Assembly: GCF_018334155.1 (NCBI RefSeq)
Contig: NZ_JAGXTP010000001.1
Location: 1,364,001 to 1,428,000 of the forward strand
DNA: 64,000 nt
Source of the DNA: Devosia litorisediminis
Lineage (GTDB): Bacteria; Pseudomonadota; Alphaproteobacteria; Rhizobiales; Devosiaceae
Direction of reading: 5' to 3'
The notes under the pieces were generated by a model, which was not told where the DNA came from, did no database searches, and saw nothing but the letters and a program-made list of their open reading frames with translations. Made by a program: the position numbers and the translations under genes. The first letter of the stretch is position 1. Each line of letters starts with the position of its first letter. Shown piece after piece: positions 27,181-35,632 of the stretch.

Positions 27181-27615
27181 TCAACGGCTGGGACGTGCGG
27201 TTGGGAGCGGTGTTGGCGCTGGCCGCGACCGTGTCTGCCACCAGATCAGAGACAATCCGGCAAGACCCAGGACGAGCTCAACGGCGCCTGCGACGATGAA
27301 CCCGTCATGGGGCAGCCCATCGACGGCAAAGCCCAGCAGCCGCGACAACCCGTAGCTCAAATTGAACAGGCTGCCGAGCCAGATGGCCGGCTGTTGAAAA
27401 TCGGTTCGGATAACGCCCAGTGTACAAAAGCCTGCCAGGCCCAGCATGAACAGGCCGGGCGCTCGCAACTCGTTGAGCAGGTCGACCTTGCCGCTCAGAT
27501 CCAGACCATAACCGGCATAGAAGTTGACGGGCATGAACAGGATCATGGCCCCCAGGGCCAGAGTCAGGACGGCAATGACCGTGAGGTAGAGGCGGATGGC
27601 GCTTGTGATCTTCAT
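27181..27615 (-). CDS. DUF4345 family membrane protein
   Basis: A 144-residue protein with four predicted membrane helices (LYLTVIAVLTLALGAMILF at the N-terminus, then FMLGLAGFCTLGV, GSLFNLSYGLSRLLG and VELVLGLAGLSLIWW). The pattern of a short acidic loop ending NELRAPGLFML matches DUF4345. Function unknown. It overlaps the preceding NmrA-like gene by four bases, so the two are co-expressed and probably share the divergent AraC-type regulator. Confidence 0.75.
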   Translation of the reverse strand: MKITSAIRLYLTVIAVLTLALGAMILFMPVNFYAGYGLDLSGKVDLLNELRAPGLFMLGLAGFCTLGVIRTDFQQPAIWLGSLFNLSYGLSRLLGFAVDGLPHDGFIVAGAVELVLGLAGLSLIWWQTRSRPAPTPLPTARPSR

Positions 27616-28439
27616 GCTGCGCGGTGCCAGACGCCCGAAGCGGCGGTCGCTGTGACGTAATCCGCGAAGTCGCGCGGCGGCCGGCCCAGAGCGCGCTGCA
27701 CACCATCGGCAAGCGCCTCGTTGCGGCCATCAAAGACTTCCTGGCAAAGCCTGGTCAGCAGATCGGCATAGCGCTGACCCAGCTCAGGCAGCAGGGCAGC
27801 GTGGAACTGCTCAAGCGTGATGGGCAGGTATTGCAGTTCGATCCCGGCGGTTGCTGCGATGACGGCGGCGGCCTCGGCGAAAGTGAGCAGGCGCGGGCCG
27901 GTGATTTCATACCGCTGGTTGGCGTGGCGCGGATCGGTCAGGGCTGCCACTGCGACATCGGCGACATCATCGGCATCGATGAAGGGTTCGCGGCGGTCGC
28001 CGGCGGGCATGGCAATCGTGCCAGAGAGGACGGAAGGCAGCAGAGTGCCTTCGCTGAAATTCTGGAAGAACCAGCTGGCGCGGACAATGGTGGTCTCGAT
28101 GGGGGCTGCCATGAGGATGTCTTCGCTGCGCAGGGCATTGGTCTCGCCGCGGCCCGAGAGCAGGACGAGGCGTTTCAGGCCTGCGGCGACTGCCAGATCG
28201 GTAAAAGCCTGGATGGCTTGGGGGGCGCCGTCTTCTGCCAGGTCGGGGACATAGCTGACAAAAGCTGTTTCGGCACCGGCAAGCGTGGCGGCCCAGGTGG
28301 TGCGGTCGTCCCAGTCAAAGGCCGGAGTGGATCTGCGCGAGGCGGGGCGAACGGGATAGCCGGCCTGGGTCAGGCGGGCGGCGACGCGACTGCCGATCTT
28401 GCCGGTAGCGCCGATGACGAGGATGGGGATGCTGGACAT
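27612..28439 (-). CDS. NmrA-like/atypical SDR NAD(P)-binding protein
   Basis: A 275-residue atypical short-chain dehydrogenase. The cofactor motif is VIGATGKIGSRVA at residues 8-20, and later parts (VVLLSGRGE-like, ASWFFQNFSEG, DDVADVAVAAL, ITGPRLLTFAEAA) match the NmrA/NAD(P)H-binding group, which includes quinone oxidoreductase-like and sensor proteins. The catalytic YxxxK is not evident, as is usual for this group. It is divergent from an AraC-type regulator gene, which probably controls it. Confidence 0.85.
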   Translation of the reverse strand: MSSIPILVIGATGKIGSRVAARLTQAGYPVRPASRRSTPAFDWDDRTTWAATLAGAETAFVSYVPDLAEDGAPQAIQAFTDLAVAAGLKRLVLLSGRGETNALRSEDILMAAPIETTIVRASWFFQNFSEGTLLPSVLSGTIAMPAGDRREPFIDADDVADVAVAALTDPRHANQRYEITGPRLLTFAEAAAVIAATAGIELQYLPITLEQFHAALLPELGQRYADLLTRLCQEVFDGRNEALADGVQRALGRPPRDFADYVTATAASGVWHRAA

Positions 28440-28529
28440 ACTGAAAATCCTTGGGTGTTTGCGATGTCCACAAGATGATCGGATGCAGCGGGACTAACAA
28501 TGATGATTTGTCGCTCTAAATATGCGGGT

Positions 28530-28547
28530 CGTCCAGAAGTGTGGACG
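28530..28547. promoter_or_regulatory. Inverted repeat in the divergent promoter region of the AraC-type regulator
   Basis: CGTCCA (28530-28535) and TGGACG (28542-28547) are perfect complements separated by six bases. A further GTCCA half-site lies at 28466-28470. The position, 30 bases before the regulator start and 90 bases before the NmrA-like start, suits an operator. Confidence 0.45.
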
Positions 28548-28576
28548 TTTTGCTGCTTTTAGGCTAATCGTCCTGC

Positions 28577-29539
28577 ATGAGTGATGTGCATTTCCAACCG
28601 CCGCCATTGACCGATCCGCTGGGTGAGGTGCTGCATATGCTGCGCCTGACCGGGACATTGTATTGCCGTGCCGAGATGACGGCGCCGTGGGGTATCGAGA
28701 TGCCCCAGCTGCCCGGGGCGATGCTGTTCATGATCGTCACTTCGGGGCGGGGCTGGCTGCGCATGCGCGATATCCCGCCGCAAATGCTGGAGCAGGGCAG
28801 CATGGTGTTGCTGCCGCATGGCACGAGCGTGGAGCTGGCCAGTTCGCCGGGCGCTGCAACCACACCGCTGTTCGATATTCCCTCGACCAAGGTCAGTGAG
28901 CGCTATGAATTGATGCAATGGGGCGGCGGCGGTGCGCTGATGCGGGCGACCACCGGGGTGGTGCAGTTTGATCATGTGGCGGCGCAGCGCCTGATTTCGC
29001 TGTTGCCACCGGTGATCCGGGTGGATGCCTGGGATGAGGATGTTGATAGCTGGATGCAGAGCACGCTGCGGCTGATTGCGCGCGAAGCGGCAGCATTGCG
29101 ACCCGGTGGCGAAACCGTGATGACGCGGCTGGCCGATATCATGGTGATTCAGGCGCTGCGGCGCTGGCTGGATACGGCCCCAGAGGCCAATCTGGGGTGG
29201 CTGGCAGCGTTGCGCGACCCGCAGATCGGGCGCGCGCTGGCGCAGATCCATCGCGGCGCAGCAGAAGACGTCAGCGTGGCGGGGCTGGCCGATATCGCCG
29301 GCATGTCACGCTCGGCGTTTTCGGCGCGGTTTACCGACATGGTGGGGCAGCCGGCCATGCAGTATGTCACGCAATGGCGGCTGCATCTGGCGCGTGCGGC
29401 ATTGTTCGAGAGCGGGCAGCCGGTCGGGGTGATCGGCGCGCGGGCAGGCTATAATTCGGAGGCCGCGTTTGGGCGGGCGTTCAAGCAGTTCTTCGGGGTG
29501 TCGCCGGGCGCGGCGCGGCGCGAGGCGATTGCGCGCTAG
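28577..29539 (+). CDS. AraC family transcriptional regulator with cupin sensor domain
   Basis: A 320-residue regulator. The N-terminal 200 residues form a cupin_6-type domain (TGTLYCRAEMTAPWGIEMP, FMIVTSGRGWLRM, MVLLPHGTS). The C-terminal 100 residues hold two helix-turn-helix motifs: VAGLADIAGMSRSAFSARFTDMVGQPAMQYVTQWRL and VGVIGARAGYNSEAAFGRAFKQFFGVSPGAAR. Such regulators are usually encoded next to their targets, here the divergent NmrA-like/DUF4345 pair. Its stop codon overlaps the end of the convergent ruvX gene by four bases. The effector is unknown. Confidence 0.9.
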   Translation: MSDVHFQPPPLTDPLGEVLHMLRLTGTLYCRAEMTAPWGIEMPQLPGAMLFMIVTSGRGWLRMRDIPPQMLEQGSMVLLPHGTSVELASSPGAATTPLFDIPSTKVSERYELMQWGGGGALMRATTGVVQFDHVAAQRLISLLPPVIRVDAWDEDVDSWMQSTLRLIAREAAALRPGGETVMTRLADIMVIQALRRWLDTAPEANLGWLAALRDPQIGRALAQIHRGAAEDVSVAGLADIAGMSRSAFSARFTDMVGQPAMQYVTQWRLHLARAALFESGQPVGVIGARAGYNSEAAFGRAFKQFFGVSPGAARREAIAR

Positions 29540-29997
29540 TCGTGGCGCAGACGATCCAGCGCACCCTGCAGGATGTAACTGGCGGCCAGTTTATCGACGA
29601 CCTCGGCGCGGCGGTCGCGGCGCATATCGGCCTCGATCATCATGCGGGTGACGGCACTGGTCGAGAGGCGCTCATCCCAGAAGGCGATGGGCAGGGTAAT
29701 GCGTTGGGCCAGGCTGCGGGCAAAGGCGCGGGTCGATTGCACGCGCGGACCTTCGGAGCCGTCCATATTGAGGGGCAGGCCCAGAATGATGGCGACAATG
29801 GTGTTCTCGGCAATGAGTTCGTCGAGCCGGATGGCGTCGGCAGTGAACTTGGTGCGCTTGATGGTTTCGAGCGGGGTGGCCGAGTAGCGCATGCCGTCCG
29901 AGACAGCCACGCCAATGGTCTTGGTGCCCAGGTCGAGGCCCAGAATCTTGCCCCGGGGGGGAATCGCCGCCAGTGGATTGGCGTATTCTTCGGTCAT
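29536..29997 (-). CDS. ruvX: Putative pre-16S rRNA nuclease / Holliday junction resolvase RuvX (YqgF)
   Basis: A 153-residue RNase H-fold protein. YqgF is needed for 16S rRNA 5'-end processing in E. coli; a Holliday-junction role is also proposed. Motifs are ILGLDLGTKTIGVAVSD at the N-terminus, IILGLPLNMDGSEGPR, and PIAFWDERLSTSAVTRMM, with a final DKLAASYILQGALD carrying the last catalytic Asp. The ATG at 29997 is used; a GTG at 30015 would add six residues. It is divergent from the hydrolase-like gene and gatC, as in rhizobia. Confidence 0.92.
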   Translation of the reverse strand: MTEEYANPLAAIPPRGKILGLDLGTKTIGVAVSDGMRYSATPLETIKRTKFTADAIRLDELIAENTIVAIILGLPLNMDGSEGPRVQSTRAFARSLAQRITLPIAFWDERLSTSAVTRMMIEADMRRDRRAEVVDKLAASYILQGALDRLRHD

Positions 29998-30066
29998 GTC
30001 GTGCTCGCTTGCCACAATGGTGGTGTCCTATAGGGTGCGGCGGCATTTGGCGACTGGAAAGCGGCG

Positions 30067-30600
30067 ATGAAACTCACCTGGTTCGGCGGCACGACCGCCC
30101 GCATTCACATTGGCGGCGTGATTCTGGTGATCGACGCCGCCGGGGCACCGGCACAGATTGTCGCCAGCGAGCTGGTGTCGGGCGCCGACTGCGTGGTGGA
30201 GAATTTCGGCGCTGGGCTTGAGGCGGTCGATAGCGCCCAATGGCGGCCCCGCAAGGCGCAGCGTCCGCTGGATGAAGAAGCCACAGAGCCCGCGGTGGCG
30301 TGCTGGCAGGCGGGACCGGGGGCTCTCTTGGTCGAGGCTCCCGGGGAGCCGGTGCTGTTGCTGATCAAGGGCCCTGTGCCCGAACTGGGCCGCTGGGCCG
30401 ATGGGGCCGTGGTGGTGTTGTTTGGCGATGGGGAAGCCTTGAGCGGTGCCGGGCAGGCGGTGCTGGCGGGGCGCGGGCCGCGCCTATTGGCGCTGGCCGG
30501 TGACGAGGCGGCACTGGATCAGGCAATAGGGGCGTTACGCGATGTGTTGGACGGTGCGGCCCTGCTGGCGCTGGAAGCCGGGTTGGCTGTAGAAATCTGA
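30067..30600 (+). CDS. Degenerate metallo-hydrolase-like protein of unknown function
   Basis: A 177-residue protein whose first 24 residues ([24 protein letters not shown]) resemble the start of UPF0173/metallo-beta-lactamase-fold hydrolases. The HxHxDH zinc motif and other ligands are missing, and the rest is Ala/Gly/Leu-rich with no recognisable motif. In related genomes a metal-dependent hydrolase gene is found between ruvX and gatC, so this looks like a shortened remnant or a family variant that has lost catalysis. The frame is intact and codon use is like its neighbours, so it may still be made. Confidence 0.6.
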   Translation: MKLTWFGGTTARIHIGGVILVIDAAGAPAQIVASELVSGADCVVENFGAGLEAVDSAQWRPRKAQRPLDEEATEPAVACWQAGPGALLVEAPGEPVLLLIKGPVPELGRWADGAVVVLFGDGEALSGAGQAVLAGRGPRLLALAGDEAALDQAIGALRDVLDGAALLALEAGLAVEI

Positions 30601-30683
30601 TCCGACGCATCAGCCATTTTCATTGTCTTTTGTGCCGCACGGTTGTTATTGAAGCGGCAAATACGATCCTTGTGGAGTTAGCT

Positions 30684-30971
30684 ATGTCCGTCGACGCCAA
30701 GACCGTTAAGCGCATTGGGAGCCTGGCGCGCATCCGCATTGAAGACGATGAGGTTGGCGCCTATCAGGAAGAGCTCAATGCGATCCTGGGTTTCGTCGAG
30801 CAGCTGAGCGAAGTCGATGTTGAGGGTGTGGCCCCGATGACCTCGGTAATGCCGATGACATTGCGCCTGCGCGACGATGTGGTCAGCGACGGCGAGTACC
30901 CCGAAAAGATCGTCGCCAATGCGCCACTGAGCGAAGACAATTTCTTCATGGTGCCCAAGGTGATCGAATAG
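30684..30971 (+). CDS. gatC: Asp/Glu-tRNA amidotransferase subunit C
   Basis: Small subunit (95 residues) of the GatCAB complex, which converts Glu-tRNA-Gln and Asp-tRNA-Asn to the amide forms. Family motifs are [41 protein letters not shown] and LRDDVVSDG, ending FMVPKVIE. The ATG at 30684 follows TGGAG and gives the usual length; the upstream open frame from 30630 is not coding-like. A GNAT gene starts on the next base after the stop, and gatA follows it. Confidence 0.96.
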   Translation: MSVDAKTVKRIGSLARIRIEDDEVGAYQEELNAILGFVEQLSEVDVEGVAPMTSVMPMTLRLRDDVVSDGEYPEKIVANAPLSEDNFFMVPKVIE

Positions 30972-31454
30972 ATGAGCATCAGCATCGCCCTTGAGACGGC
31001 GTTGCAGGATGACGTGCGCGGGCTTGTGGCCCAGCTCAATGAGCATCTGCTGCCGCTGTCACCGCCCGAATTCCAGTTCAAGATGAGCGTGGAACAGATG
31101 TCGGGTGTCGATACCAGCGTTTTTGTGGCGCGCGATGAGGCCGGCACGGCAGTAGGCATGGGGGCTCTGAAGGTGCACTCGAGCGCACTGGGTGAGGTCA
31201 AACGCATGTTCACCCTGCCAGAAGTGCGCGGCCAGCGTGTGGGTACGGCCCTGTTGGCGGCCATTATCGCGCTGGCGCGCGACAAGGAGCTGGCCACGGT
31301 GATGCTGGAAACCGGAACCGGCCCAGGTTTCGATGGTGCGCACCGACTTTACGAGCGCAGCGGCTTTGTGGCTCGCGGCCCGTTTCTGGACTATCCTGAC
31401 AGCGAATGGTCGGCGTTTTTTGAAATGCCGCTGACCGTGGCGCAACCGGCCTAG
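30972..31454 (+). CDS. GNAT family N-acetyltransferase
   Basis: A 160-residue acetyltransferase. The acetyl-CoA binding segment is VKRMFTLPEVRGQRVGTALL (RxxGxG/A type, residues about 77-97), with GFDGAHRLYERSGFVARGPF near the C-terminus. It most resembles putative acetyltransferases of small molecules or amino acids; the substrate is unknown. The ATG directly abuts the gatC stop, so it is translated from the gatCA message. Its place between gatC and gatA is also seen in some rhizobia. Confidence 0.88.
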   Translation: MSISIALETALQDDVRGLVAQLNEHLLPLSPPEFQFKMSVEQMSGVDTSVFVARDEAGTAVGMGALKVHSSALGEVKRMFTLPEVRGQRVGTALLAAIIALARDKELATVMLETGTGPGFDGAHRLYERSGFVARGPFLDYPDSEWSAFFEMPLTVAQPA

Positions 31455-31528
31455 GCCGACCTGACGACGACCAATTCATCCGGCGCGATTGCGCCGAACC
31501 GCTACGACCTTTCTGAGCGAGATCCGTT

Positions 31529-33013
31529 TTGACTGACCTGACCAAACTGAGCCTGGCCGCCGCCCGCAAGGGCCTCGTCGACAAGAGCTTCACCTCGAGC
31601 GAATTGACCGGGGCGTATCTGGGCGCGATCGATAAGGCCAATCCCAGCCTGAACGCCTATGTTGCGGTCACGGGTGAGCAGGCGCTCGAGATGGCCAAGG
31701 CCAGCGACGAGAAGCTGGCCAAGGGGCAGGGCGGCACGCTTGAAGGCATTCCGCTGGGCATCAAGGACCTGTTCGCCACCAAGGGTGTGCACACCCAGGC
31801 TGCCAGCCACATTCTGGATGGCTTCAAGCCGGAATACGAATCAACCGTGACAGCAAATCTGTGGCGCGACGGCGCGGTGATGTTGGGCAAGCTGAACATG
31901 GATGAGTTCGCCATGGGCTCGTCCAACGAAACCAGCTATTACGGCAATGTGATCAACCCGTTCCGCGCCGAAGGCAGCAATGCCAATCTGGTGCCTGGTG
32001 GGTCTTCGGGTGGTTCGGCTGCGGCCGTGGCTGCCTGGCTGTGCGCTGGTGCGACGGCGACTGATACCGGCGGTTCGATCCGCCAGCCCGCAGCCTTTAC
32101 CGGCACGGTCGGTATCAAGCCGACATATGGCCGTTGCTCGCGTTGGGGCACGGTGGCGTTTGCTTCCTCGCTCGATCAGGCCGGCCCGATTGCCCGCTCG
32201 GTTGAAGATGCGGCGCTGATGATGACCTCGATGTCCGGTTTCGACGCCAAGGATTCGACCAGTGTGGATATGGCCGTGCCTGATTTTGCTGCTGCCGTTG
32301 AGCGTGGCGTAAAGGGTCTGACCATTGGCGTGCCGCGCGAATACCGCCTTGAAGGCATGCCCGCCGAGATCGAAAAGCTGTGGCAGCAGGGCCTGGACTG
32401 GCTCAAGGCAGAGGGTGCCACGGTCAAGGATATCAGCCTGCCGCACACCAAGTATGCCCTGCCAGCCTATTACATCGTGGCACCCGCCGAGGCGTCGTCC
32501 AATCTGGCGCGCTATGACGGCGTCAAGTATGGCCTGCGCGTTACCGGCAAGGACATTACCGACATGTATGAGCTGACCCGGGCGGCCGGGTTTGGCCGCG
32601 AGGTGAAGCGCCGCATCATGATCGGCACCTATGTGCTGTCCGCCGGCTATTTCGACGCCTATTACGTCAAGGCGCAGCAGGTCCGCACGCTGATCAAGAA
32701 AGACTTTGAAGACGCCTTCCACGCTGGTGTCGACGCCATTCTGACCCCAGCCACACCCTCTGCCGCGTTCGGCATTGGCGATGAGGCGATGGCCAATGAT
32801 CCGGTCAAGATGTACCTCAACGACATCTTCACGGTGACGGTGAACATGGCTGGTCTGCCCGGCATTGCCGTGCCGGCGGGCAAGGATGGTCAGGGGCTGC
32901 CACTGGGTCTTCAGCTGATCGGCAAGCCGTTTGATGAAGAGACGCTGTTTGCCACGGCGCGGGTCATCGAACGCAGCGCCGATATGGATTTCTCCCCCAA
33001 GCCCTGGTGGTAG
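31529..33013 (+). CDS. gatA: Asp/Glu-tRNA amidotransferase subunit A
   Basis: Glutaminase subunit of GatCAB, 494 residues, amidase-signature family. It releases ammonia from glutamine or asparagine and passes it to GatB. The Ser-cisSer-Lys triad is visible: Lys in [14 protein letters not shown], the cis-Ser in [12 protein letters not shown] and the nucleophile Ser in [11 protein letters not shown]. The start is TTG at 31529, preceded by a GAGCGAGA sequence; no ATG fits the family N-terminus ([16 protein letters not shown]). Confidence 0.96.
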   Translation: MTDLTKLSLAAARKGLVDKSFTSSELTGAYLGAIDKANPSLNAYVAVTGEQALEMAKASDEKLAKGQGGTLEGIPLGIKDLFATKGVHTQAASHILDGFKPEYESTVTANLWRDGAVMLGKLNMDEFAMGSSNETSYYGNVINPFRAEGSNANLVPGGSSGGSAAAVAAWLCAGATATDTGGSIRQPAAFTGTVGIKPTYGRCSRWGTVAFASSLDQAGPIARSVEDAALMMTSMSGFDAKDSTSVDMAVPDFAAAVERGVKGLTIGVPREYRLEGMPAEIEKLWQQGLDWLKAEGATVKDISLPHTKYALPAYYIVAPAEASSNLARYDGVKYGLRVTGKDITDMYELTRAAGFGREVKRRIMIGTYVLSAGYFDAYYVKAQQVRTLIKKDFEDAFHAGVDAILTPATPSAAFGIGDEAMANDPVKMYLNDIFTVTVNMAGLPGIAVPAGKDGQGLPLGLQLIGKPFDEETLFATARVIERSADMDFSPKPWW

Positions 33014-33130
33014 GCCGCAAAGGCGCTACTTGATCGTGGGGCTGTTCCACCTTATCTGGCGCAGATGCACAAACTGAAACTGGTAGTGACGCCGCCGCGT
33101 GCGGCGTCGGGGCCAACAAGAGTATCTCCG

Positions 33131-33448
33131 ATGGCCACTGACGTTTTCACGACCCAGGACTGGTCCGAACCACCCAAGGATCTCTCCATGCCGCTGCAGG
33201 CGCTGTGGTGGCTCAAAAAGGGCGAGTTGCGGGTTGGACCCGAGTGGGAACAGGCGCACAATATTGTCCAGGCGATGGAAGGGGTGCAGGCGTTCGACTG
33301 GGTGCATGCCCTGATGCACTGGATTGAAGCCGATATGGGCAATGCCGACTACTGGTATCGCCGGGCTGGCAAGAAGCGTGCGACCGCGAGCGTGGCCAGC
33401 GAGTGGGAACACATCGCAGCGGTGCTCAGCGATATCACGAAGCACTAA
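33131..33448 (+). CDS. Conserved hypothetical protein, Trp-rich
   Basis: About 105 residues from the ATG at 33131 (the frame is open from 33065). The composition is unusual: QALWWLKKGELRVGPEWEQAHNIVQ, then FDWVHALMHWIEADMGNADYWYRRAGKKR, with eight or more tryptophans. I recall near-identical small proteins in other Hyphomicrobiales, annotated only as hypothetical. No signal peptide or membrane helix; probably a small soluble helical protein. It ends overlapping the convergent DUF998 gene by 14 bases. Confidence 0.7.
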   Translation: MATDVFTTQDWSEPPKDLSMPLQALWWLKKGELRVGPEWEQAHNIVQAMEGVQAFDWVHALMHWIEADMGNADYWYRRAGKKRATASVASEWEHIAAVLSDITKH

Positions 33449-34079
33449 AGCGCAGCTTGCCGCGCAGGATCAGCGCGCCGGTGACGATATACCAGAGCGT
33501 TTGTGGCCAGGCGGCCAGCCGTTCGACAGTGCCGCGCCCCCCCAGATAGATCTCCGCCACATAAAGCACGAAGCCGAGCAGGGCCAGAACGCCTGTGGTC
33601 AGGCTATAGATGGCGAATGCACGGTGCGTCTGCCAGACGACCTTGGCCATCAGCATGAAGCCGAAGCAGGCCAGCCCCAGCGCCAGGGCAGCGCCAATCA
33701 CATGCATCGCCGGGATGGTGTCGAGCGGGAAGGCGCCCGCCAGCATGGTGCCGTCGCCGCCCAGCGCGAGCAGCCATAATGCAGCAATCTTGAGTTTTGT
33801 CTGGGGCCAGAGATCGCGGGTGAACCAGACGCCGAGCACGACCAGTACACCGTTGAGCGCCATGCCCAGATTGAACACCAGGCTGAGCGGAGAGCAGACC
33901 GGCATGATGCCGTCAGGCGCCGGATTGAGATAGGTGCCGCAACTGGTGACGCCGAGCAGGCTGATGTCGTTGGTGAGCATGGAATAGCCCGGCCACGCCG
34001 CCTGGGCGACGAACTGGGCAATGAAGAACTCGACGGTGAGCAGCCAGAAAATGGCGCCTAGGCGAATCTGGCCGGGCAT
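33435..34079 (-). CDS. DUF998 family membrane protein
   Basis: A 214-residue protein with six predicted helices. It opens with LGAIFWLLTVEFFIAQFVAQAAW and contains YSMLTNDISLLGVTSCG, then FNLGMALNGVLVVLGVWFT, characteristic of DUF998. Function is unknown. No neighbour suggests a pathway. The 3' end overlaps the convergent Trp-rich hypothetical gene. Confidence 0.8.
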   Translation of the reverse strand: MPGQIRLGAIFWLLTVEFFIAQFVAQAAWPGYSMLTNDISLLGVTSCGTYLNPAPDGIMPVCSPLSLVFNLGMALNGVLVVLGVWFTRDLWPQTKLKIAALWLLALGGDGTMLAGAFPLDTIPAMHVIGAALALGLACFGFMLMAKVVWQTHRAFAIYSLTTGVLALLGFVLYVAEIYLGGRGTVERLAAWPQTLWYIVTGALILRGKLRFSAS

Positions 34080-34154
34080 GAGGGTCTCCGTGTTGTGCGG
34101 AGTGGGCCGGGCCGCACGGGCAAAGTCAAATCACGAGCTTGATGGAGGGCACCC

Positions 34155-34186
34155 AGAGCGGCCCTCGGAACTGGTCCGAGGGCTCT
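34155..34186. terminator. Stable hairpin between the YjhX-like and DUF998 genes
   Basis: CCCTCGGA (34162-34169) pairs with TCCGAGGG (34175-34182), extended by AGAG/CTCT beyond a 3-base bulge. It is followed rightward by only TT. It sits 15 bases after the leftward YjhX-like gene and may end its message. Confidence 0.4.
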
Positions 34187-34201
34187 TTGGTAACGCTGAG
34201 G

Positions 34202-34459
34202 CTACCGGTTGTCATATTCACTGCGGACCAGTTCCAGGCCGCGTCGGGTGATTCGGTAGGGCTGCCCATTGCAGGATTTGATGGCCTTCCTGGCCTTGAG
34301 TTTTTTGAACAGCAGCATGGTGCAGGTGTTCATCAACCAGCCTTCGCGGTTGAACATTTCCAGGCCTACGGTCTTGCCAGCCTGGTTGCGGGTGAGCGCA
34401 ATACAGCCACCCTGAGCGAGGGCATGGAGCACCCGCTGTTCGTCTCTTGAGATATCCAT
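34202..34459 (-). CDS. YjhX/UPF0386 family protein
   Basis: An 85-residue basic protein from the ATG at 34459, exactly the family length. The sequence begins MDISRDEQRVLHALAQGG, followed by EGWLMNTCTMLLFKKLKARKAIKS and GQPYRITRRGLELVRSEYDNR, a winged-helix-like pattern. In E. coli yjhX is described as the toxin of a pair with yjhQ, a GNAT-type antitoxin. No yjhQ-like gene adjoins it here; the nearest GNAT genes are more than 0.5 kb away and on the other strand. Many UPF0386 genes in rhizobia are also solitary, so a toxin role is not established. Confidence 0.82.
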   Translation of the reverse strand: MDISRDEQRVLHALAQGGCIALTRNQAGKTVGLEMFNREGWLMNTCTMLLFKKLKARKAIKSCNGQPYRITRRGLELVRSEYDNR

Positions 34460-34552
34460 TGAACGTCTGTCGCCAAATGGCGCGGCAGTACAGCCACGCA
34501 TAAACGCTATCAGCGGCCGGCATCACGCCCGGCGGCTGACTGGTTCATTTAT

Positions 34553-34575
34553 GCCTCGTCACAATTGAACGAGGC
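34553..34575. terminator. Hairpin upstream of chorismate mutase gene
   Basis: GCCTCGT (34553-34559) pairs with ACGAGGC (34569-34575), 9-base loop, then TTTA. It lies in the 248-base gap between the divergent YjhX-like and chorismate mutase genes, which otherwise shows no coding potential. Confidence 0.35.
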
Positions 34576-34707
34576 TTTAGCGGGCTTCAGACTGAGTAGA
34601 CATGCGGGTTTGATATAGGAGCAGGCTTATTTTGCACAAGTAGGGCGGTTGAAATCATCGCCCGGTCGGTGCAAACCAGCAACAGCCCAAGAGGACTGGA
34701 ACCTGCC

Positions 34708-35019
34708 GTGACCACTCAAGCCGCCCCTGCCGACTGCCAGACCAAGGACGATGTCCGCGCCGAAATCGACCGGATCGACGGTCTGTTGCTGAACCTGTTT
34801 GCCGAGCGGCACCGCTATGTGACGCGGATGGCCGAGATCAAGACGGATCCCCATGAGGCGCGTGATCCAGCGCGCATCGAGGCGGTGATCGGTAAAATCC
34901 GCGAGCGCAGTTTGGCTCTTGATCTTGATGAAGATCAGGCCGAACTTGTATGGCGGACCCTGATCGACTGGAACATCAATTACGAGAAGGGCATCATCGC
35001 GGCGCGGCGCCGCGGATAG
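34708..35019 (+). CDS. Chorismate mutase (AroQ class)
   Basis: A 103-residue all-helical enzyme converting chorismate to prephenate for Phe/Tyr synthesis. It shows VRAEIDRIDGLLLNLFAERHRYVTRMAEIK, the first helix with the catalytic Arg and the second with Lys, and a final WRTLIDWNINYEKG that carries the substrate-binding Glu/Gln region. The GTG at 34708 gives the usual start; the frame is open from a GTG at 34669. A GNAT gene follows 11 bases later. Confidence 0.88.
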   Translation: MTTQAAPADCQTKDDVRAEIDRIDGLLLNLFAERHRYVTRMAEIKTDPHEARDPARIEAVIGKIRERSLALDLDEDQAELVWRTLIDWNINYEKGIIAARRRG

Positions 35020-35030
35020 CGGAGGTCACC

Positions 35031-35543
35031 ATGCCAGGCATCACCATTCGCAAAGCGGACAGCGCGGATGCCAGGAGACTAGCCGATATTGCCTTTCAGG
35101 CCTGGGAACACGGGATTTACCCATTGCTTGCGGCGCAGCCGGGGCTGCGCGAATCCGAAAAGTACCGGCTGACCCAGGTGGTGGCCGAAACGATCAGCCG
35201 GATCATCGTGGCGGAGGTCGACGGGATCGTGGTGGGCTGGTGCTCGCGGGCGGCGCGGCGAAGCTACATTCCCTATCTGTTCGTAATGCCCGAATTGCAG
35301 CGCAACGGGCTGGGCTCGGCGCTGCTGCGGCGCATGGAATCAATGCTCGAGCTGGCTGGTGCCGAGCGGGTCCATCTGGAGACCCCAGCGGACAATGTAC
35401 CGGCGGTGCGGTTTTACGAAAAGCAGGGCTACCGCATTCTGGCGCTGCGCTCGGATGGTCGCGACGCGCATGAGCCGTTCATGAGCGTGCATCTGGAAAA
35501 GCGGCTGCTGCCCTTTGATGGTGACCTGGGACACGAGGATTAG
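35031..35543 (+). CDS. GNAT family N-acetyltransferase
   Basis: A 170-residue acetyltransferase with [24 protein letters not shown] (acetyl-CoA loop, QRxGxGxA type) and [21 protein letters not shown] near the end. The ATG at 35031 has GGAGG seven bases upstream. It is co-directional with the chorismate mutase gene (11-base gap) and gatB. Substrate unknown. Confidence 0.9.
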   Translation: MPGITIRKADSADARRLADIAFQAWEHGIYPLLAAQPGLRESEKYRLTQVVAETISRIIVAEVDGIVVGWCSRAARRSYIPYLFVMPELQRNGLGSALLRRMESMLELAGAERVHLETPADNVPAVRFYEKQGYRILALRSDGRDAHEPFMSVHLEKRLLPFDGDLGHED

Positions 35544-35632
35544 CGCAGCCAAAGGCGCTCAAACCATTGCATCAACACGGCTCAGGCTCTATGCGTTTGG
35601 CATCGTTTCGCCTTGCCTCGCAGGATGCTCAA

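Noticed and set aside
34950..35030. Longer start for the GNAT gene, overlapping chorismate mutase
   Set aside because: The ATG at 35031 has GGAGG and gives the family N-terminus; the upstream part is an out-of-frame copy of chorismate mutase.
30972..35543. GNAT genes as antitoxin partners of the YjhX-like protein
   Set aside because: Both GNAT genes are on the opposite strand, separated by other genes, and placed in gatCA and chorismate mutase transcription units; nothing ties them to YjhX.
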